Made by a program: the position numbers and the translations under genes. 59,685 nt of DNA from Longivirga sp036510975 (GTDB lineage Bacteria; Actinomycetota; Actinomycetes; S36-B12; CAIYMF01). The stretch is from the NCBI GenBank assembly GCA_036510975.1, contig DATCCY010000070.1, positions 1-59,685 on the forward strand, given 5' to 3'. This document shows, in pieces, positions 58,300 to 59,685 of the stretch (the stretch's first letter is position 1; each line of letters begins with the position of its first letter). The notes under the pieces are model-generated. The model saw nothing but the letters and a program-made list of their open reading frames with translations. It had not been told where the DNA came from and made no database searches.

Positions 58300-59598
58300 G
58301 TGGAGCGGACACCGACGCGCGCCTGGCTCGTCTGGGGTATCGCTGTCGGCGCCTATGTCGTCGCCGTCCTGCAGCGCACGTCGCTCGGCGTCGCGGGGCT
58401 CGACGCCGCGGCCCGCTTCGAGATCTCCGCCGGACTCTTGGGCACGTTCGCGGTCGTGCAGCTGCTGGTATATGCCGGCATGCAGATCCCGGTCGGAGCG
58501 ATGGTCGACCGGGTCGGACCGCGCGCGATGGTCGTCGGCGGCTCCCTGCTCATGGCGCTCGGGCAGGTCGCCCTCGCTCTGGCCCACTCCTTCCCGGCCG
58601 CGATCCTCGCGCGCGTGCTGGTCGGCGCCGGCGACGCGATGACCTTCATCAGCGTGCTGCGCCTGGTCAACTCGTGGTTCCGCCCCGGGCAGGTGCCGGT
58701 GCTCACCCAGGTGACCGGGCTCGTCGGACAGGCCGGCCAAATCCTCAGCGTGATCCCGCTCGTCGCGCTGCTGCACGGCGCGGGGTGGACGCCGGCGTTC
58801 CTGTCGGCCGCGTCGCTGAGCGTCCTCGCGGCGATCCTGACGCTGGCCGTCGTACGCGACTCCCCCGACGGCTCGGCGCCGGCCGAGGCGTCGCCGACCT
58901 GGACCCAGGTGCGGCACGACCTCGTGACCGCCTGGCAGCACCCCGGCACCCGGCTCGGGCTCTGGACGCACTTCACCACGCAGTTCTCCGGCACCGTGCT
59001 CGTGATGCTGTGGGGCTACCCGTTCCTGGTGTCGGGCGAGGGGCTGAGCCGGCAGGCCGCGGGAGCGTTGTTCACCGTCATGGTGCTGTCCGGCATGGCG
59101 GCCGGACCGGTGATCGGCGTGCTGGTGTCGCGCCACCCGCTGCGCCGCTCCTGGCTCGTGCTGGGGATCGTCTTCGCCACGATGGCGGTGTGGACCGTCG
59201 TCCTCGCGCTGCCGACCCCCGCACCTGGATGGCTGCTGCTCGTGCTGGTGCTGGTCCTGAGCGTCTGCGGCCCCGGCTCGATGATTGGGTTCGACTACGC
59301 CCGCACCTTCAACCCGCCCAACCGGTTCGGCACGGCCACCGGCATCGTCAACGTCGGCGGCTTCTTCGCCTCGCTCGTCACGATCCTGCTCGTGGGTCTG
59401 GTGCTCGACCTCGTGGGCCAGGGCGAGACTTACAACCTCTCCGGCTTCCGCGTCGCCTTCTCGATCCAGTACGTCATCTGGTTCGTCGGTCTCGTCGGCT
59501 TCTTCCGTGCCCGGCGCGAGGTCCGTGCGCGGATGGCGTCGGAGGGCACCCGCGTGCCGCCGATGCGCGAGGTGCTGCGGCGTCGGCGCGCCGGCTGA
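58300..59598 (+). CDS. Major facilitator superfamily transporter
   Basis: The 432-residue protein has 12 predicted helices starting WLVWGIAVGAYVVAVLQRTSLGVAG. Loop 2-3 is GAMVDRVGPRAMVVGG, and helix 5 follows GAGDAMTFISVLRLV. It resembles NarK/OxlT-like or sugar-phosphate-type transporters; substrate unknown. GTG 58300 has GGGGAGA 9 nt upstream, so it is preferred to ATG 58201, which has no ribosome-binding site and lies 4 bp after the HNH stop. Confidence 0.88.
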   Translation: MERTPTRAWLVWGIAVGAYVVAVLQRTSLGVAGLDAAARFEISAGLLGTFAVVQLLVYAGMQIPVGAMVDRVGPRAMVVGGSLLMALGQVALALAHSFPAAILARVLVGAGDAMTFISVLRLVNSWFRPGQVPVLTQVTGLVGQAGQILSVIPLVALLHGAGWTPAFLSAASLSVLAAILTLAVVRDSPDGSAPAEASPTWTQVRHDLVTAWQHPGTRLGLWTHFTTQFSGTVLVMLWGYPFLVSGEGLSRQAAGALFTVMVLSGMAAGPVIGVLVSRHPLRRSWLVLGIVFATMAVWTVVLALPTPAPGWLLLVLVLVLSVCGPGSMIGFDYARTFNPPNRFGTATGIVNVGGFFASLVTILLVGLVLDLVGQGETYNLSGFRVAFSIQYVIWFVGLVGFFRARREVRARMASEGTRVPPMREVLRRRRAG

Positions 59599-59685
59599 GC
59601 CGGGTCGCACGGAGCGGACCAACCCACGGCGGCGCGCAGCGGGTACGGCGTACCCTCGCGCCAGAGCCGACACCCGCCGCCGCGA
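59599..59685. other. 3' end of window, inverted repeat
   Basis: GGGTAC (59641-59646) and GTACCC (59650-59655) flank GGC. TACCCT at 59651-59656 could be a -10 box. No gene start is visible. Confidence 0.35.

Noticed and set aside
58204..59673. 489-codon minus-strand open frame
   Set aside because: Antisense to the MFS gene; Arg/Asp/His-rich shadow composition and no recognisable motif.

Overview
The window is high-GC, gene-dense chromosomal DNA of an actinobacterium. A Nocardioides- or Aeromicrobium-like member of the Nocardioidaceae is my best guess, from gene content and order only. The actinobacterial evidence is a rex-hemA-hemC(-hemD) operon with a Rex operator, a tiny bS22-like ribosomal protein gene beside an excisionase-like HTH gene, frequent GTG starts, ATGA/GTGA overlaps, and several promoters whose -10 box lies 6-7 nt from the start codon (leaderless transcripts). 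I found no tRNA, rRNA, CRISPR array, insertion sequence or prophage.

Region 1 (1-18.8 kb, nearly all minus strand) is a core block. Its order recalls the Mycobacterium tuberculosis Rv0496-Rv0510 neighbourhood (from memory): ppx/gppA, TIM-barrel epimerase, proC, small HTH protein, bS22, GalE-like SDR, lysophospholipid acyltransferase, SerB-like HAD phosphatase, glutaredoxin-like protein, hemA, hemC. Inserted into it are a CtpE-like P-type ATPase, a TetR regulator, proline dehydrogenase, an AcuC-type deacetylase, a DHFR-like reductase, an acyl-CoA ligase and an acyl-ACP desaturase.

Region 2 (18.8-32 kb, mostly plus strand) holds a conserved cysteine-motif protein, an AbiEi/DUF559-like protein, an MmcQ/YjbR protein, radA and disA (genome integrity and c-di-AMP), and an Old Yellow Enzyme. 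A catabolic cassette follows (FAD oxidase plus ALDH7-like dehydrogenase, divergent from a ThDP enzyme, with a 31-bp palindrome between). An L,D-transpeptidase and a DEAD-box helicase with a structured leader complete it. A small palindromic repeat occurs in three successive spacers near 19.7-21.4 kb.

Region 3 (32-47.4 kb) is accessory. It has an MFS transporter, a divergent TetR/epimerase pair, two tandem peptidase-S51-like genes (one fused to a CysRS/YqeB-type tail), a PAC2 protein, a CPBP protease and a secreted carboxylesterase. A possible dual-function small RNA with a 12-codon ORF precedes ornithine aminotransferase. A SWEET transporter gene, whose promoter is bracketed by two palindromic operators, is followed by glycosyltransferase, glucosamine-kinase-like and SIS-domain genes, which suggests an amino-sugar module.

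Region 4 (47.4-59.7 kb) carries an acyl-CoA ligase, a divergent MarR/MMPL pair with two operators, a GNAT, an alcohol dehydrogenase, two SDR-like proteins, an aldehyde dehydrogenase, a 5'-truncated DUF222/HNH gene with an adjacent remnant, and an MFS transporter. The strongest leads are the amino-sugar operon with its operators, the small-RNA candidate at 41.2-41.4 kb, the S51-CysS fusion pair, the three-copy repeat, and the sequestered ribosome-binding site before the helicase.
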